The notes under the pieces are model-generated. The model had not been told where the DNA came from. It did no database searches and worked only from the letters and a program-made list of their open reading frames with translations. Positions 30,958 through 41,158 of a stretch of 64,000 bases of DNA are shown here, piece after piece; the first letter of the stretch is position 1; every line of letters begins with the position of its first letter. Origin of the DNA: Candidatus Photodesmus katoptron Akat1 (GTDB lineage: Bacteria > Pseudomonadota > Gammaproteobacteria > Enterobacterales > Vibrionaceae); assembly GCF_000478685.1 (NCBI RefSeq), contig NZ_AMSD01000001.1, positions 372,001 to 436,000 on the forward strand, in the 5' to 3' direction. The position numbers were made by a program, and so were the translations under genes.

Positions 30958-32025
30958 TTAATCCTGTAAAAAAGATTGTTCTTCATATTCATAATTTGGC
31001 AATACATTCCAAACTGCTTTTACTAAAGTTGCTAGCGGAATTGCAAAAAACACTCCCCAAAAACCATAACAACCTCCAAATATGAGAATAGCAATAATAA
31101 TTGCTACTGGATGCAAGTTCACTGCCTCAGAAAACAAAATTGGAACTAAAACATTCCCATCTAATACTTGAATTACAGCATACGCAAACATTAACCAGTA
31201 AAATTGAGAAGTTAATCCCCACTGAAAAAGCCCAACAATTGCTACTGGAATAGTCGCTACAGCTGCACCGATGTAAGGAATCAATACTGAAAGTCCAATT
31301 GTAACAGACAATAAAACAGAATAGCGAACATTTAATATTATCAAAGTAACATAACTAACAACACCAACAATAAGAATTTCTAGAACTTTACCGCGAATAT
31401 AGTTAGAAATTTGTTTATTCATTTCATACCAAACTTGATTAGCTAGTTTTCTATTTTTTGGTAGTAAATAACTAGCTATATCAATCATCTCTTTCTTATC
31501 TTTTAATAAAAAAAACACCAGAATCGGTACCAAAATAAAATAAACTGCTAATGTTACGATACTCACTAAAGATGCAAGTGATTTTTTTAAGACATTTTCA
31601 CTAAAACCAATAACTTGATTTTTAATATTGATTACTAAAAGTTCCATAATATGTAAACTTTCTAATTCTGGATAATATTTTGGTATAGAAGAAATAAAAT
31701 TTTGTAATCCTAAATACATGTTGGGTATATCATTAATCAAATTTATAACTTGTTCCCAAATAGTAGGTATCAAAACAAATACTGCTAGAAACATTAAACT
31801 TGAAAAACTTAGAGTCACTAAAATAACAGATATAATACGACAAATACCTAATCTGATGAGTTTATTAACCAACCATTCGAGCAAATAAGCAATGACTATG
31901 GCTACTAGAAAAGGAGCAATTAAACTTCCGAAAAAATAAATCGTAATAAAACCAAATAATAAAATAGCTGCTAGGCTAACTGCATGGGGATCGGAAGAAA
32001 ACCGTTTACACCAACGACTAATCAT
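30958..32025 (-). CDS. perM: AI-2E family transporter / PerM-like permease
   Basis: This integral membrane protein of 355 residues has about eight hydrophobic segments, starting with LAAILLFGFITIYFFGSLIA. The C-terminal half carries the family signatures IGLSVLIPYIGAAVATIPV, VLDGNVLVPILFSEAVNLHP and FGGCYGFWGVFFAIPLATL. The family was named for autoinducer-2 export in TqsA; the substrate of PerM itself is not settled, so no transport role is claimed. In Vibrio and E. coli it lies near bcp and dapA, as here. The 177 bases between it and nqrM show no gene. Confidence 0.9.
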   Translation of the reverse strand: MISRWCKRFSSDPHAVSLAAILLFGFITIYFFGSLIAPFLVAIVIAYLLEWLVNKLIRLGICRIISVILVTLSFSSLMFLAVFVLIPTIWEQVINLINDIPNMYLGLQNFISSIPKYYPELESLHIMELLVINIKNQVIGFSENVLKKSLASLVSIVTLAVYFILVPILVFFLLKDKKEMIDIASYLLPKNRKLANQVWYEMNKQISNYIRGKVLEILIVGVVSYVTLIILNVRYSVLLSVTIGLSVLIPYIGAAVATIPVAIVGLFQWGLTSQFYWLMFAYAVIQVLDGNVLVPILFSEAVNLHPVAIIIAILIFGGCYGFWGVFFAIPLATLVKAVWNVLPNYEYEEQSFLQD

Positions 32026-32202
32026 TTCTAATACTTTTAAAATAAGTCATAAAATACCATCTCATAGTGTATTCCATTTATAATTCTTTGCTTAAATAAA
32101 CAATACTTACTTACTCTAAGTATAATTAAATTATACATTTCATAAATACTTAATCTATCAATAATATTCTTTATATAAAGACACACATCAAGATAAAAAT
32201 TA

Positions 32203-32393
32203 CTAAACATTATCTAATCCTAAAGAATTTTTATTATCATCACATGGTTTATTACAACTACATATACCATTTAAACTTATAGAAGCTAACTGACTGCAAC
32301 TACTTTTGATTGCCTTTTTTTAAAAATATAACCTATAGACATTGAAAACATTACAATTAAGAAAGAAAAAAAAGCAAAGATAAATGTACTCAT
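32203..32393 (-). CDS. nqrM: Na+-NQR maturation factor NqrM, with one frameshift in an A7 tract
   Basis: NqrM is a small membrane protein with four conserved cysteines needed to mature Na+-NQR, probably by delivering iron. From the ATG at 32393 the frame reads MSTFIFAFFSFLIVMFSMSI then GYIF and stops after 36 codons. If the A7 tract (plus-strand T7 at 32315-32321) had one more A, the frame would continue KKKAIKSSCSQLASISLN then GICSCNKPCDDNK to a TAG at 32203-32205, giving 63 residues. All four cysteines (SSC, CSC, PC) lie beyond the shift and are intact. Position directly after apbE matches Vibrio. Either the tract is slipped at transcription, or the base is a sequencing error, or the gene is freshly dead. 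Confidence 0.8.
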
Positions 32394-32406
32394 ATAAAAC
32401 ATATCT

Positions 32407-33456
32407 CTAAATATTCATAATAGATGACTTATATGCATTAGAAGCTAGTTCCATAAAACCATTTTTTGTTTTAATAATCATATATACTGGAATTTTGTAC
32501 TGATTTGCTAGCTCCATTCCCTTATCTTTTCCTAGGACCATTAAAGCAGTAGACAAACCATCGGCAGTCATTGATGACTTATCAAAGACAGTAACAGATG
32601 CAATATTATTTTCAATAGGTTGTCCTGTTTCTGGATTGATAATATGAGAATAATAAACACCATTATGCTTAAAATAATTGCGATAATCTCCTGATGTTGA
32701 AACAGCTGTATTACCCGGTTCAATAATGGTTTGAATAATTCGCTGATCTGGAATCGGCTTTTCAATAGCAATTCGCCAAGGTTGACCTTGTTGATTTACC
32801 CCTTTCAGATGCATTTCACCACCAACTTCTACTATGTAATTCTCAATTCCAACAGATTGCATATAATTAGCAAGTAAATCGACAGCCCAACCCTTAGCGA
32901 TTGTGGATAAATCGATGTATAAATTAGGTATTTTTTTTCTAAGAGTAGAATCAGTTACACTCAAATTATGAATACCAATGTTTTTTTTATACTTAGCTAA
33001 TTCAATATCTGTAGGTACCTTCTTTAAGCGATTTTCTGGCCCAAATCCCCATAAATTTACTAATGGACCAACAGTTATATCTAATGCCCCTAACGTTAAA
33101 TTACTCAAACGAATGGCCTCTTTTACTACAATTGTAATTTCATGAGATACTGGGAATGGTGCAGTTCCTTGATACTGATTAAACTGAGTTAATTCAGAGT
33201 CTTGACGATAAGTTGACATCTGATTATTAACTTTCTCAAGAATAGTATTGATCTCCAAACTTAATTTTTCTGAAGTTGGAATACCTTTTATTTCAAGATA
33301 TTTTATATTGTAGATTGTTCCCATAGTTAAGCCAGTTAAATGATTTTGTTTAACTGTTTCCTTTTTAGAAGCAAATAAAACAAAGAAACAAAATCCCAAT
33401 GCTAAAAACAAACAGGATCTTAAAAAAATAACTCTATTAAACACAGAAAATAACAT
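32407..33456 (-). CDS. apbE: FAD:protein FMN transferase ApbE
   Basis: ApbE attaches FMN through phosphoester bonds to threonines of NqrB and NqrC, using FAD and Mg2+ on the outer face of the membrane. It has 349 residues. An N-terminal hydrophobic segment (FLRSCLFLALGFCFFVLFAS) serves as signal or anchor; the cysteine lacks a proper lipobox. TGLTMGTIYNIKYL, LDITVGPLVNLWGFGP, IDLSTIAKGWAVDLLANYM, YSHIINPETGQPIE and SMTADGLSTALMVLG are family motifs. It lies 68 bases after nqrF and 13 bases before nqrM, as in the Vibrio operon. Confidence 0.95.
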   Translation of the reverse strand: MLFSVFNRVIFLRSCLFLALGFCFFVLFASKKETVKQNHLTGLTMGTIYNIKYLEIKGIPTSEKLSLEINTILEKVNNQMSTYRQDSELTQFNQYQGTAPFPVSHEITIVVKEAIRLSNLTLGALDITVGPLVNLWGFGPENRLKKVPTDIELAKYKKNIGIHNLSVTDSTLRKKIPNLYIDLSTIAKGWAVDLLANYMQSVGIENYIVEVGGEMHLKGVNQQGQPWRIAIEKPIPDQRIIQTIIEPGNTAVSTSGDYRNYFKHNGVYYSHIINPETGQPIENNIASVTVFDKSSMTADGLSTALMVLGKDKGMELANQYKIPVYMIIKTKNGFMELASNAYKSSIMNI

Positions 33457-33524
33457 ACAAAGTATAACCTAAACCATTTATAAGTACACAATCTTTAAAA
33501 TTACTAATGAACCTAGCTTATTAC

Positions 33525-34751
33525 TTATCCCCCAAAATCATCTAGCAAAATATTCTCATCTTCAACACCAAGGTCTTGTAACATACGAATAACTGCATTA
33601 TTCATCATTGGTGGACCACACATATAATACTCACAATCTTCAGGGGTTTCATGATATTTTAAGTAATTTTCATAAATTACTTCATGGATAAAACCTGTAT
33701 AGCCATCCCAATTATCTTCTGGAAGAGGATTAGATAAAGCTACATGCCAAGAAAAATTATCATTTTTATCTTGTAAATCATCAAATTCTTCGATGTAAAA
33801 CATTTCACGTTTCGAACGAGCACCGTACCAATAAGTGATTTTACGTTTAGATTTAAGTCTTAGTAATTGATCGAAAATATGTGAACGCATCGGAGCCATT
33901 CCTGCACCTCCACCAATGAATATCATTTCATTATCAGTGTCTTTAGCAAAAAAATGACCAAATGGACCAGATATCATACACTTATCCCCAACTTTTAATG
34001 ACCAAATGTACGAAGACATAATACCTGGCGGAATAGAAAGATCTTGAAAAGAAGGTGGAATAGCAATACGTACATTGAGTTTTATCAAGTTTTTTTCTTC
34101 TGGATATGAAGCCATTGAATAAGCGCGAACAATTTTTTTATTAAAAATAGATTCATAACGAAATAAACCAAGTTTTTCCCAATCACTACGATATATTTCA
34201 GGAATATCAAAATCACTATATTTAACATGATGAGGCTCTGATTCAATTTGAATATAGCCACCTGCCTGAAATTCTATCTTCTCACCTTCAGGAATTTTTA
34301 ACACAAGTTCTTTAATAAAAGTCGCTTTATTATCGTTGGAAATAACAGTACATTCCCACTTTTTAGTGCCAAAAATCTCTTCAGGAAGCTCAATATCCAT
34401 ATTTGATTTTACAGATACTTGACAAGCAAGGCGTTCTCCATGATTTGCTCTCTTTTTAGTAATATGATTAAGTTCAGTTGGTAAAATAGCACCTCCTCCA
34501 CTTTTTACTTTTATTCGACATTGACCGCAAGTACCACTGCCACCACATGCAGAAGAAATAAATATACCTTTATCAGCCATAGCAGCAAGTAGTTTTTTAC
34601 CTGGAGTAGTGACAAAACTCCTACTTAAATTACCATTAACAGCAATTGTGACTTCACCTGATATTATTAACTTAGATCTAGCAAAAAGAATTGCTAAAAC
34701 CAATATTGATACGGTAAAAGTCAGTACAAAAACACCAAGAATAATATCCAT
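33525..34751 (-). CDS. nqrF: Na+-NQR subunit F (NADH dehydrogenase, FAD and 2Fe-2S)
   Basis: NqrF accepts electrons from NADH and starts the chain FAD, 2Fe-2S, then the other subunits. One N-terminal membrane helix ([22 protein letters not shown]) is followed by the ferredoxin domain with cysteines in [17 protein letters not shown] and ERLACQV. The FAD domain follows with RAYSMASYP, and the NADH domain with [36 protein letters not shown] and [17 protein letters not shown]. It ends ILLDDFGG. Length 408 equals that of V. cholerae. It is the last structural gene of nqrABCDEF. Confidence 0.98.
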   Translation of the reverse strand: MDIILGVFVLTFTVSILVLAILFARSKLIISGEVTIAVNGNLSRSFVTTPGKKLLAAMADKGIFISSACGGSGTCGQCRIKVKSGGGAILPTELNHITKKRANHGERLACQVSVKSNMDIELPEEIFGTKKWECTVISNDNKATFIKELVLKIPEGEKIEFQAGGYIQIESEPHHVKYSDFDIPEIYRSDWEKLGLFRYESIFNKKIVRAYSMASYPEEKNLIKLNVRIAIPPSFQDLSIPPGIMSSYIWSLKVGDKCMISGPFGHFFAKDTDNEMIFIGGGAGMAPMRSHIFDQLLRLKSKRKITYWYGARSKREMFYIEEFDDLQDKNDNFSWHVALSNPLPEDNWDGYTGFIHEVIYENYLKYHETPEDCEYYMCGPPMMNNAVIRMLQDLGVEDENILLDDFGG

Positions 34752-34796
34752 GTATTATTCCTCAATATTATGCTTATGCTGCATCATTTTTCAACC

Positions 34797-35393
34797 TTAT
34801 AATTGAATACCTGAAAAAGACATAAAACCTAATGACATCAAACCTACTGTAATAAATGTAATACCTAACCCCCGTAAACCATCAGGTACATTAGAATACT
34901 TCATTTTTTCACGAATACCTGAAAGTGATAAAATAGCCAACATCCAACCTAAACCAGAACCAAATCCGTAAACGATTGACTCTAAAAAATTATAATCGCG
35001 TGTTACCATGAATGATACACCACCAAAAATTGCACAATTTACTGTAATCAAAGGTAAAAAAATACCTAAAGCGTTATACAAAGACGGAAAAAAACGTTCT
35101 ACTACCATTTCAAGAATTTGTACAAGTGCAGCTATAACACCAATGAATACAATAAAATTAAGAAAACTAAGATCAACTCCTTGCATTAATGAATTTTCTT
35201 TTAAAATAAAAGTATAAATTAAATTGTTTAATGGTAAAGCAATCGTCAATACCGTAACAACGGTAATACCTAAACTAAAAGCTGTTTTAACTTTTTTAGA
35301 TATAGCAAGAAATGTACACATGCCTAAGAAAAAAGAAAGAGCCATATTTTCAATAAAAATTGATTTAACTAATAAGCCAATATAGTATTCCAT
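34797..35393 (-). CDS. nqrE: Na+-NQR subunit E
   Basis: NqrE is a six-helix membrane subunit homologous to RnfA. Together with NqrD it forms an inverted pair that cradles an iron centre in the membrane and helps gate sodium movement. Length 198 is exact for the family. Typical stretches are [36 protein letters not shown] with the iron-ligating Cys, and [21 protein letters not shown]. It starts 7 bases after the nqrD stop. Confidence 0.97.
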   Translation of the reverse strand: MEYYIGLLVKSIFIENMALSFFLGMCTFLAISKKVKTAFSLGITVVTVLTIALPLNNLIYTFILKENSLMQGVDLSFLNFIVFIGVIAALVQILEMVVERFFPSLYNALGIFLPLITVNCAIFGGVSFMVTRDYNFLESIVYGFGSGLGWMLAILSLSGIREKMKYSNVPDGLRGLGITFITVGLMSLGFMSFSGIQL

Positions 35394-35400
35394 AATTAGA

Positions 35401-36039
35401 TTACCTATTTCCTTCTATTTGTTCCGTCCTAAATGTTCGAATAATCCAAATTAAAAAACCAATTAAAAAAAATGCAGAAGGTGCTAATAACATTAAACCA
35501 TTTGGTTGATACCAACCATTATTATTTACTAAAGGAAACAATTCAAAACCAAAAATTTTGCCTGAACCCAATAACTCTCGAAAAAAACTAATAGTAATAA
35601 GGATGAAACCATATCCTAAACCATTGCCAATACCATCAAGAAAGGAAGCTATTGGATCGTATTTCATAGCGAAAGCCTCAGCACGACCCATGACAATACA
35701 ATTGGTAATTATTAAACCAACAAAAACTGATAACTGCTTAGAAATATTATACAAATATGCTTTAATTATCTGGTCAACAACAATCACTAAAGATGCGATT
35801 ATAACCATTTGAATAATAATACGTATACTGCTAGGAATATAATTACGAATAATTGAAATAAATAAACTAGAGAATGCTGTGACACAGATGACTGCTAATG
35901 TCATCACCAATGCTGTTTCTAGTTTAGTAGTTACTGCAAGAGCAGAACATACTCCAAGGATTTGTAGTGCGATAGGATTCTCATCTAATATAGGGTTTAT
36001 TAATGCTTTCTTTTTTATATTTTCTTTAGAATAAATCAT
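35401..36039 (-). CDS. nqrD: Na+-NQR subunit D
   Basis: NqrD is the second RnfA/E-like six-helix subunit of the sodium pump. It carries [20 protein letters not shown] with one iron-binding cysteine and [18 protein letters not shown] with another. [20 protein letters not shown] follows. Length 212 is normal. The ATG overlaps the nqrC stop by four bases (ATGA), so translation is coupled. Confidence 0.97.
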   Translation of the reverse strand: MIYSKENIKKKALINPILDENPIALQILGVCSALAVTTKLETALVMTLAVICVTAFSSLFISIIRNYIPSSIRIIIQMVIIASLVIVVDQIIKAYLYNISKQLSVFVGLIITNCIVMGRAEAFAMKYDPIASFLDGIGNGLGYGFILITISFFRELLGSGKIFGFELFPLVNNNGWYQPNGLMLLAPSAFFLIGFLIWIIRTFRTEQIEGNR

Positions 36040-36811
36040 CGATTAATAGCTCCTTGACGAACCTTTGATAAAAAAGGACCAAAACCCATGTTACCTAGCC
36101 AAAAGTCAAATGTATTCTGCACTCCATTACTAGTTAATGTTGCCCCTGAAAGACCATCAACACTATGATTAGAATCATATTTTTCATTGCTACTATGAAT
36201 AAGTCTTATTGCAGGTTCATTATTTTCATTAAATAACTTTTTACCTATAAATTGAGAAGACCATATTGGGTTTTCTACTTCACCACCAAGACCTGGAGTT
36301 TCTTTTTGTTCATAATAAGTAATACCAGAAATAGTATTTCCATCCATATTTACCGCAATAAACGCATACATCATTGACCATAAACCGCTACCATGAACAG
36401 GAATAATAATTTTAGATACTTTATCAAAATTCTTAACTAAATACACAACACCAATATTAGCTCGACGAAAAATCTTAGCCACATCTTGTTTAGATGTAAG
36501 CTTAATAGATTGTGAATTGTTTTTTGCTGCTTTTCGTTGATCATAAACCATTGCATCACCATCAACAAAACTTCCAGAATCGAAGTCAATTAAACGGGGC
36601 TCAATATACTGAGAAAAAACTTCGGAAATTTTTTTATCTGAAACATCAAGACCAGCAAGCTCAATAATCTTGCTTTGCTGGTCTAATAATGCATTTGCTT
36701 TTTGTTTATCACGCAATCCAACAGAAATTGACGATACAATAATTGAACATACAAAACTTAATAAAAAAATAACAAAAAGATTTTTTTTATACCTTGATTA
36801 TCACTTACCAT
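36036..36811 (-). CDS. nqrC: Na+-NQR subunit C, with one frameshift in an A8 tract
   Basis: NqrC carries covalent FMN on the periplasmic side and passes electrons toward NqrB. From the ATG at 36811, which overlaps the nqrB stop, the frame reads [10 protein letters not shown] and then enters an A8 tract (plus-strand T8 at 36781-36788) and stops 7 codons later. One extra A gives [20 protein letters not shown] then [10 protein letters not shown], matching the single N-terminal membrane helix of Vibrio NqrC position for position, and a 258-residue protein against 257 there. The rest is intact, including the flavinylation site [12 protein letters not shown] with Thr225. Without the helix the protein would begin at an internal TTG (36716) and could not insert. 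There is no second lesion, so rescue by slippage or a sequencing error is likely. Confidence 0.92.
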
Positions 36812-38042
36812 ATCGTGCTAACCTTCTTTTAATATTATTTTCAATCACAATATGATCAAATAGCGGTGAAAATAGATTTGCAAATAAAATAGCTAACATT
36901 ATACCTTCAGGATAAGCTGGATTAATAACACGAATTACTACACACATAGAACCAATTAAAAAACCATATGCCCATTTCCCTTTGTTAGTAAATGAAGCAG
37001 ATACAGGATCTGTTGCCATGAAAAACATACCAAATGCAAAACCACCCAAAACTAAATGCCAATACCAAGGCATACTAAACATCGGATTAGTATCTGAACC
37101 AATAACATTAAATAATGTTGATAATAAAATCATACCAATCATCACACCAATAATTATTCTCCATGAAGCAATGCCAGAAAAAACAATTATACCTGCACCT
37201 ATAATTAGAGCTAAAGTTGATACTTCACCAATGGAACCCGATATCTTACCAAGAAAAGCATCCATCCAAGTAATAGAATGATTTGTAATTACATTTACTA
37301 AAGTATTTTCACCTGTTTTTGCCCATTGACTAAGCACAGTTGCACTAGAGAATCCGTCAGCGGCAACCCATACTTTATCACCTGAAATTTGAGCTGGATA
37401 TGCAAAAAATAAAAAAGCACGACCTGCTAATGCTGGATTTAAAAAGTTACGTCCGGTTCCACCAAAAATTTCTTTAGCAATAACAACACCAAAAGTAATA
37501 CCTAAAGTAGCCTGGTATAAAGATATGGTTGGAGGAAGAATAAGTGCAAATAAAATTGAAGTAACAAAAAAACCTTCATTAACTTCATGCTTACGCACTA
37601 TGCAAAATAATAATTCCCAAAAACCACCAACAATAAACACTGTTAAGTAAATTGGGAAAAAATAAGTTGCACCAAGTAACATTTTATCAAACCAACTAGC
37701 ATCATAAGACAATGTTCCAGTTAGCATTTCAGTTAAAGAATAGCGCCAATTATTAGCAATAATATCTACAAGTTCAGTTTCTGAATAAATATGATGTAAA
37801 GCAGAAATAGCTTGTTCACCTACATTATATATTCCCCAAAATAATGCGGGTAATACTGAAATCCAAACTATAATCATAATACGTTTTAGATCAATAGCAT
37901 CACGAACATGAGAACTTTTTTTTGTAACTAAACCTGGAGTATAAAAAAATGTAGCTATGGCTTCATAAAGTGCAAACCACTTCCGATATTGACCATTTGA
38001 TTGAAAATGATGTTCAATATCCTCAAGGATTTTTTTAAGCAT
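36801..38042 (-). CDS. nqrB: Na+-NQR subunit B
   Basis: NqrB is the largest membrane subunit. It binds riboflavin and covalent FMN and forms much of the sodium path. I chose the ATG at 38042 ([13 protein letters not shown]), preceded by AAGGA at good spacing, giving 413 residues; an upstream start at 38063 inside nqrA is unlikely. [20 protein letters not shown] and [19 protein letters not shown] are family stretches. The flavinylation motif reads DGFSSAT with Thr235, where the consensus is SGAT, so the glycine is serine. The stop overlaps the nqrC start by 11 bases. Confidence 0.97.
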   Translation of the reverse strand: MLKKILEDIEHHFQSNGQYRKWFALYEAIATFFYTPGLVTKKSSHVRDAIDLKRIMIIVWISVLPALFWGIYNVGEQAISALHHIYSETELVDIIANNWRYSLTEMLTGTLSYDASWFDKMLLGATYFFPIYLTVFIVGGFWELLFCIVRKHEVNEGFFVTSILFALILPPTISLYQATLGITFGVVIAKEIFGGTGRNFLNPALAGRAFLFFAYPAQISGDKVWVAADGFSSATVLSQWAKTGENTLVNVITNHSITWMDAFLGKISGSIGEVSTLALIIGAGIIVFSGIASWRIIIGVMIGMILLSTLFNVIGSDTNPMFSMPWYWHLVLGGFAFGMFFMATDPVSASFTNKGKWAYGFLIGSMCVVIRVINPAYPEGIMLAILFANLFSPLFDHIVIENNIKRRLARYGK

Positions 38043-38046
38043 AGTG

Positions 38047-39387
38047 TTATCCTTCCTTGACAATTATATCTAAACATTTACGAAGTAAATAACCATACTC
38101 ATATTTGCTAGGACATACGAAAGTACATAATGCTAAATCTTCCTCATCTAACTCTAATATACCAAGGCGTTGAGCACTATCAGTATCACATACACATAAA
38201 TCACGAAGCAATAATGTTGGTTCTATATCTAATGGCATCACTTTTTCATAGTTACCAATAGGAACCATAGCACGATGACTTCCATTGGTAGTGGTCGTCA
38301 TCCTGAATAAACGTTTTTTAAAAAACGAACTTAAAAAAGAACGAGTAATAGAAAACTTATTTTTACCAAATGAAGCCCAACCAAATAATTCTTTCTTTCG
38401 ATCTTCACATAGAACAGAAACCTGCATATGATAGCGACCTAAATAAGCATGAGGACCATAAGCTTGTGTACCAGTTAACACTGAACCAGAAATTATACGA
38501 ACATCATCAGATACTAATTCGTTACGAGTTATTTCGTTTAAATTCACACCTAAACTAGCTCGAATAAGACGAGGATTATTCACTCCTGGACCTGAGAGCG
38601 AAATCACCCGATTAGTATACAATATCCCTGTTAAGAATAATTTCCCAACTGCAATAACATCTTGGTAATTGATAGACCAAGCTACATTTTTTAAATTAAC
38701 TGGATATAAAAAATGCATATGAGTACCCGCAAGACCGGATGGATGAGGTCCATTAAAGATATGCTCTTGAACATTAGATTGATTTGATCGAGGAAGACTA
38801 GCAGAAGATTTACATACATAAACCGTACCTTCTGTTAATGCAGATAGGATATCTAAACCTGAAATAAAAGCATCTTTTTGCTCATTAATAATTAATTCAG
38901 GCCTTGCTGATAAAGGATTCGTATCCATAGCAGTAACAAAAATTGCCTTAGTTGACGAATTAATTTCTGGAATTCTACTAAATGGACGTGCTCGAAAAGC
39001 AGTCCAAAGACCAGACTCAACTAATTGAGATTTAATAATGTTTCTATCTAAATTAACTAATTCAGAAGAGTTAAATTTTTTAAAAAAAAACTGTTCGTTT
39101 CCTTGAACTTTAATTACTACAGACTGTAAGACACGTTTTTCACCTCGGTTAATTTCAATAACCTTACCACTCGCTGGTGCAGTAAACTTAACACCTGGAT
39201 TCTTTTTATCTTCAAATAATATTTGAGCTTTTTTTACCCTTTCTCCAACACAAACATGCATAATAGGACGCATACCAATATATTCTTCACCAAGTAAAGC
39301 AACTTTATTGATGCATTTTGCATTATCAATCACTTGTAATGGATTGCCGGAAATAGGAAGATCTAAACCTTTTTTTATTGTAATCAT
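38047..39387 (-). CDS. nqrA: Na+-NQR subunit A
   Basis: NqrA is the cytoplasmic subunit linked to ubiquinone binding at the end of the electron path. Length 446 equals that of V. cholerae. It opens [19 protein letters not shown] and contains [50 protein letters not shown] and [18 protein letters not shown] sequence. It ends [19 protein letters not shown]. It is the first gene of the nqr operon, whose promoter must lie between 39388 and 39660. Confidence 0.97.
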   Translation of the reverse strand: MITIKKGLDLPISGNPLQVIDNAKCINKVALLGEEYIGMRPIMHVCVGERVKKAQILFEDKKNPGVKFTAPASGKVIEINRGEKRVLQSVVIKVQGNEQFFFKKFNSSELVNLDRNIIKSQLVESGLWTAFRARPFSRIPEINSSTKAIFVTAMDTNPLSARPELIINEQKDAFISGLDILSALTEGTVYVCKSSASLPRSNQSNVQEHIFNGPHPSGLAGTHMHFLYPVNLKNVAWSINYQDVIAVGKLFLTGILYTNRVISLSGPGVNNPRLIRASLGVNLNEITRNELVSDDVRIISGSVLTGTQAYGPHAYLGRYHMQVSVLCEDRKKELFGWASFGKNKFSITRSFLSSFFKKRLFRMTTTTNGSHRAMVPIGNYEKVMPLDIEPTLLLRDLCVCDTDSAQRLGILELDEEDLALCTFVCPSKYEYGYLLRKCLDIIVKEG

Positions 39388-39497
39388 AAATACTTATTAC
39401 TCACCTTAATCCATAAGAAAAAGATTCTTTAATGTTGATAACCTTTTCATGGATAAATGCAGACCTTACTTCAGAGCTATTTAAAATAGTTTACGTA

Positions 39498-39543
39498 ATA
39501 TTTAAAAACAACCATTCTATATATTTAAAAACAACCATTCTAT
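39498..39543. repeat. Tandem 23-bp direct repeat in the nqr leader region
   Basis: A 23-base unit beginning ATATTTAAAAACAACCATTC is present twice, exactly and head to tail (39498-39520 and 39521-39543). It lies about 110 bases upstream of nqrA. It looks like a recent slippage duplication in the promoter region. Confidence 0.75.
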
Positions 39544-39659
39544 CTTTAGGATAAGAGCAAGGCCTAGAGAGCGAATAAGTTTAACATAAACCTGATATTA
39601 AACCCAACAACTAGAATTTTGGTTTCAAAAGTTTATAACATAGGCATAACCTTATTTTT

Positions 39660-39966
39660 TTACTTTGCATAAAAATTAGCCTTTTCCATGAACATTGGAC
39701 TGCTAGAACTAACTCCTTGACATAATTCCCATTCTTCTAATGTATAAACCTGAATTGATATTGCATGAATATGGTTTGCTAATTCATCACATAACAGCTC
39801 ATAAATTTCCTTAAACGCTTCCCCAAAAAATGCTGACTCACTATTATTATTTTAAAATGAGTTTCAAATTTCTCAGAAATTCCATGCATTTCACTTTCAT
39901 TGAGTACTTGCAATACAACTGGTGGAAGATGTTGTTTTAATTTTTTTCAATTGATATTTTTATCAT
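39660..39966 (-). pseudogene. bolA: BolA-family protein, frameshifted
   Basis: The minus strand encodes a BolA in pieces. From the ATG at 39966, MIKISIEK is followed by an A7 tract (39941-39947 on the plus strand) and a stop. With one more A the frame reads KLKQHLPPVVLQVLNESEMH then THFKIIIVSQHF. A second shift near the A6 tract at 39825-39830 leads to ELLCDELANHIHAISIQVYT then LEEWELCQG and a stop at 39660. About four or five residues also appear to be missing in the middle. BolA proteins work with monothiol glutaredoxins in iron-sulphur handling. In Vibrio bolA lies beside nqrA, as here. Two shifts and a deletion make it a probable pseudogene. The 273-base spacer before nqrA and the 225 bases before ssb hold no other gene. 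Confidence 0.8.
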
Positions 39967-40191
39967 AAAAGCTTTTCTTATTCCATAATATAGAAAGAGT
40001 AATTTTATCTACCTAGTTCTTTCGCAATTTATTTAAAGTTAGAGATAAAAAATACACATAAATAAAAAAATCTTAACTAGCAGTTAGTGAAAACTTTTCT
40101 TCCTTAAACAATAAAATTTACTCTAGAATGATAAATTATATTAATTAGTTGACTATTTACCGAACCTAAATTCCTCAAAAAATAAACCAGT

Positions 40192-40653
40192 TTAAAATGG
40201 GATATCATCATCAAAATCAACTGATTCTTCATCATCCTGAGATTTAGAATGAAAAGATTGCTGAGAATCTGAGGGTTTTTTATCTGTTGATTGCGTATGA
40301 GTACGACTTCCTAAGAATTGCATTACACCATTAAAACCTTGAACAACAACTTCTGTTGTATAACGATCCTGGCCATTTTGATCTTGCCACTTACGGGTTT
40401 TCAGTTGACCTTCTATATAAACCTGAGAACCTTTTCGTAAATATTCACCTCCAACTTCAGCTAACTTCCCAAATAATGCCACTCTATGCCACTCAGTTTT
40501 TTCGCGCTGCTCACCAGTTGTCTTATCACGCCAAAATTCGGATGTTGCGATTGCAATGCTCACAACAGCAGCACCATTTGGCATGTAACGAGTTTCTGGA
40601 TCCTTACCTAAATGACCAATTAAAATAACCTTATTTACACCACGACTTGCCAT
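40192..40653 (-). CDS. ssb: Single-stranded DNA-binding protein
   Basis: SSB coats single-stranded DNA in replication, repair and recombination and recruits partners through its acidic tail. The OB fold covers residues 1-110: [61 protein letters not shown] Ser/Gln-rich linker and the interaction tip DFDDDIPF follow. I set the start at the ATG at 40653, preceded by GGAG at good spacing and giving 153 residues; earlier ATGs would add a leader that does not resemble the family. RecBCD and RecJ encoded nearby act on the same DNA. Confidence 0.97.
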   Translation of the reverse strand: MASRGVNKVILIGHLGKDPETRYMPNGAAVVSIAIATSEFWRDKTTGEQREKTEWHRVALFGKLAEVGGEYLRKGSQVYIEGQLKTRKWQDQNGQDRYTTEVVVQGFNGVMQFLGSRTHTQSTDKKPSDSQQSFHSKSQDDEESVDFDDDIPF

Positions 40654-41158
40654 TTTATCATCTCCGTTCAAGTACCTATATTCTATTTGAATGCAATTAA
40701 AATCAGAATAGCACATGCTTAGTACCCAAAGAATTTTTAAGTACCGTCACAATATATATTATGCTTTCCAGTAAATGATGAAAACATATTATGTATAAAA
40801 TCAAAAAATGACTCAATAAAGAACAATTCTAAAAACAATACGCTACAACAGAAAAAATCATTTTTCTGTTGACATTGAGTAATAAATTGAAAATATTAAA
40901 GTATCTGTTAAAGTTAGATGGAATAAACAAACTATAACTTTTATCAACGAATATAAAATTAATCTGTTATTGAGCAGATTTTATTCGTAGTTAATAAAGA
41001 ATGTAATATATAATTTATATTATACTATACTAAATGCTGTAAATTATTCTAAAAATTAAAGAAAATTCTTGTTTTTCAATTATTTTTGATCATAGTTTAG
41101 GAAACTAAAAGCTTACTAGGTCAATAAAACCTAGCAACTATGAAGTAAGGAAATTGTT
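40654..41158. other. Spacer between ssb and the flagellar block
   Basis: This 505-base region separates ssb (minus) from flaG (plus). It contains no recognisable gene: uvrA, which often faces ssb, is absent, and I found no flagellin remnant. It should hold the ssb and flaG promoters. I looked for a sigma-54 site (TGGCAC-N5-TTGC) upstream of flaG and saw none. A 26-base hairpin is at 40846-40871, and a weaker pair, CTAGGT with ACCTAG, lies around 41115-41135, near flaG. Confidence 0.5.
40846..40871. repeat. 11-bp stem, 4-nt loop hairpin
   Basis: CAACAGAAAAA, loop ATCA, TTTTTCTGTTG. It sits upstream of both the divergent ssb and flaG genes, so it is not an ordinary terminator of either one. 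Function unknown. Confidence 0.5.

Noticed and set aside
36982..37281. A 99-codon plus-strand frame inside nqrB
   Set aside because: It is a reverse-strand shadow of conserved membrane-helix sequence, low complexity, with no ribosome site or neighbour in that direction.
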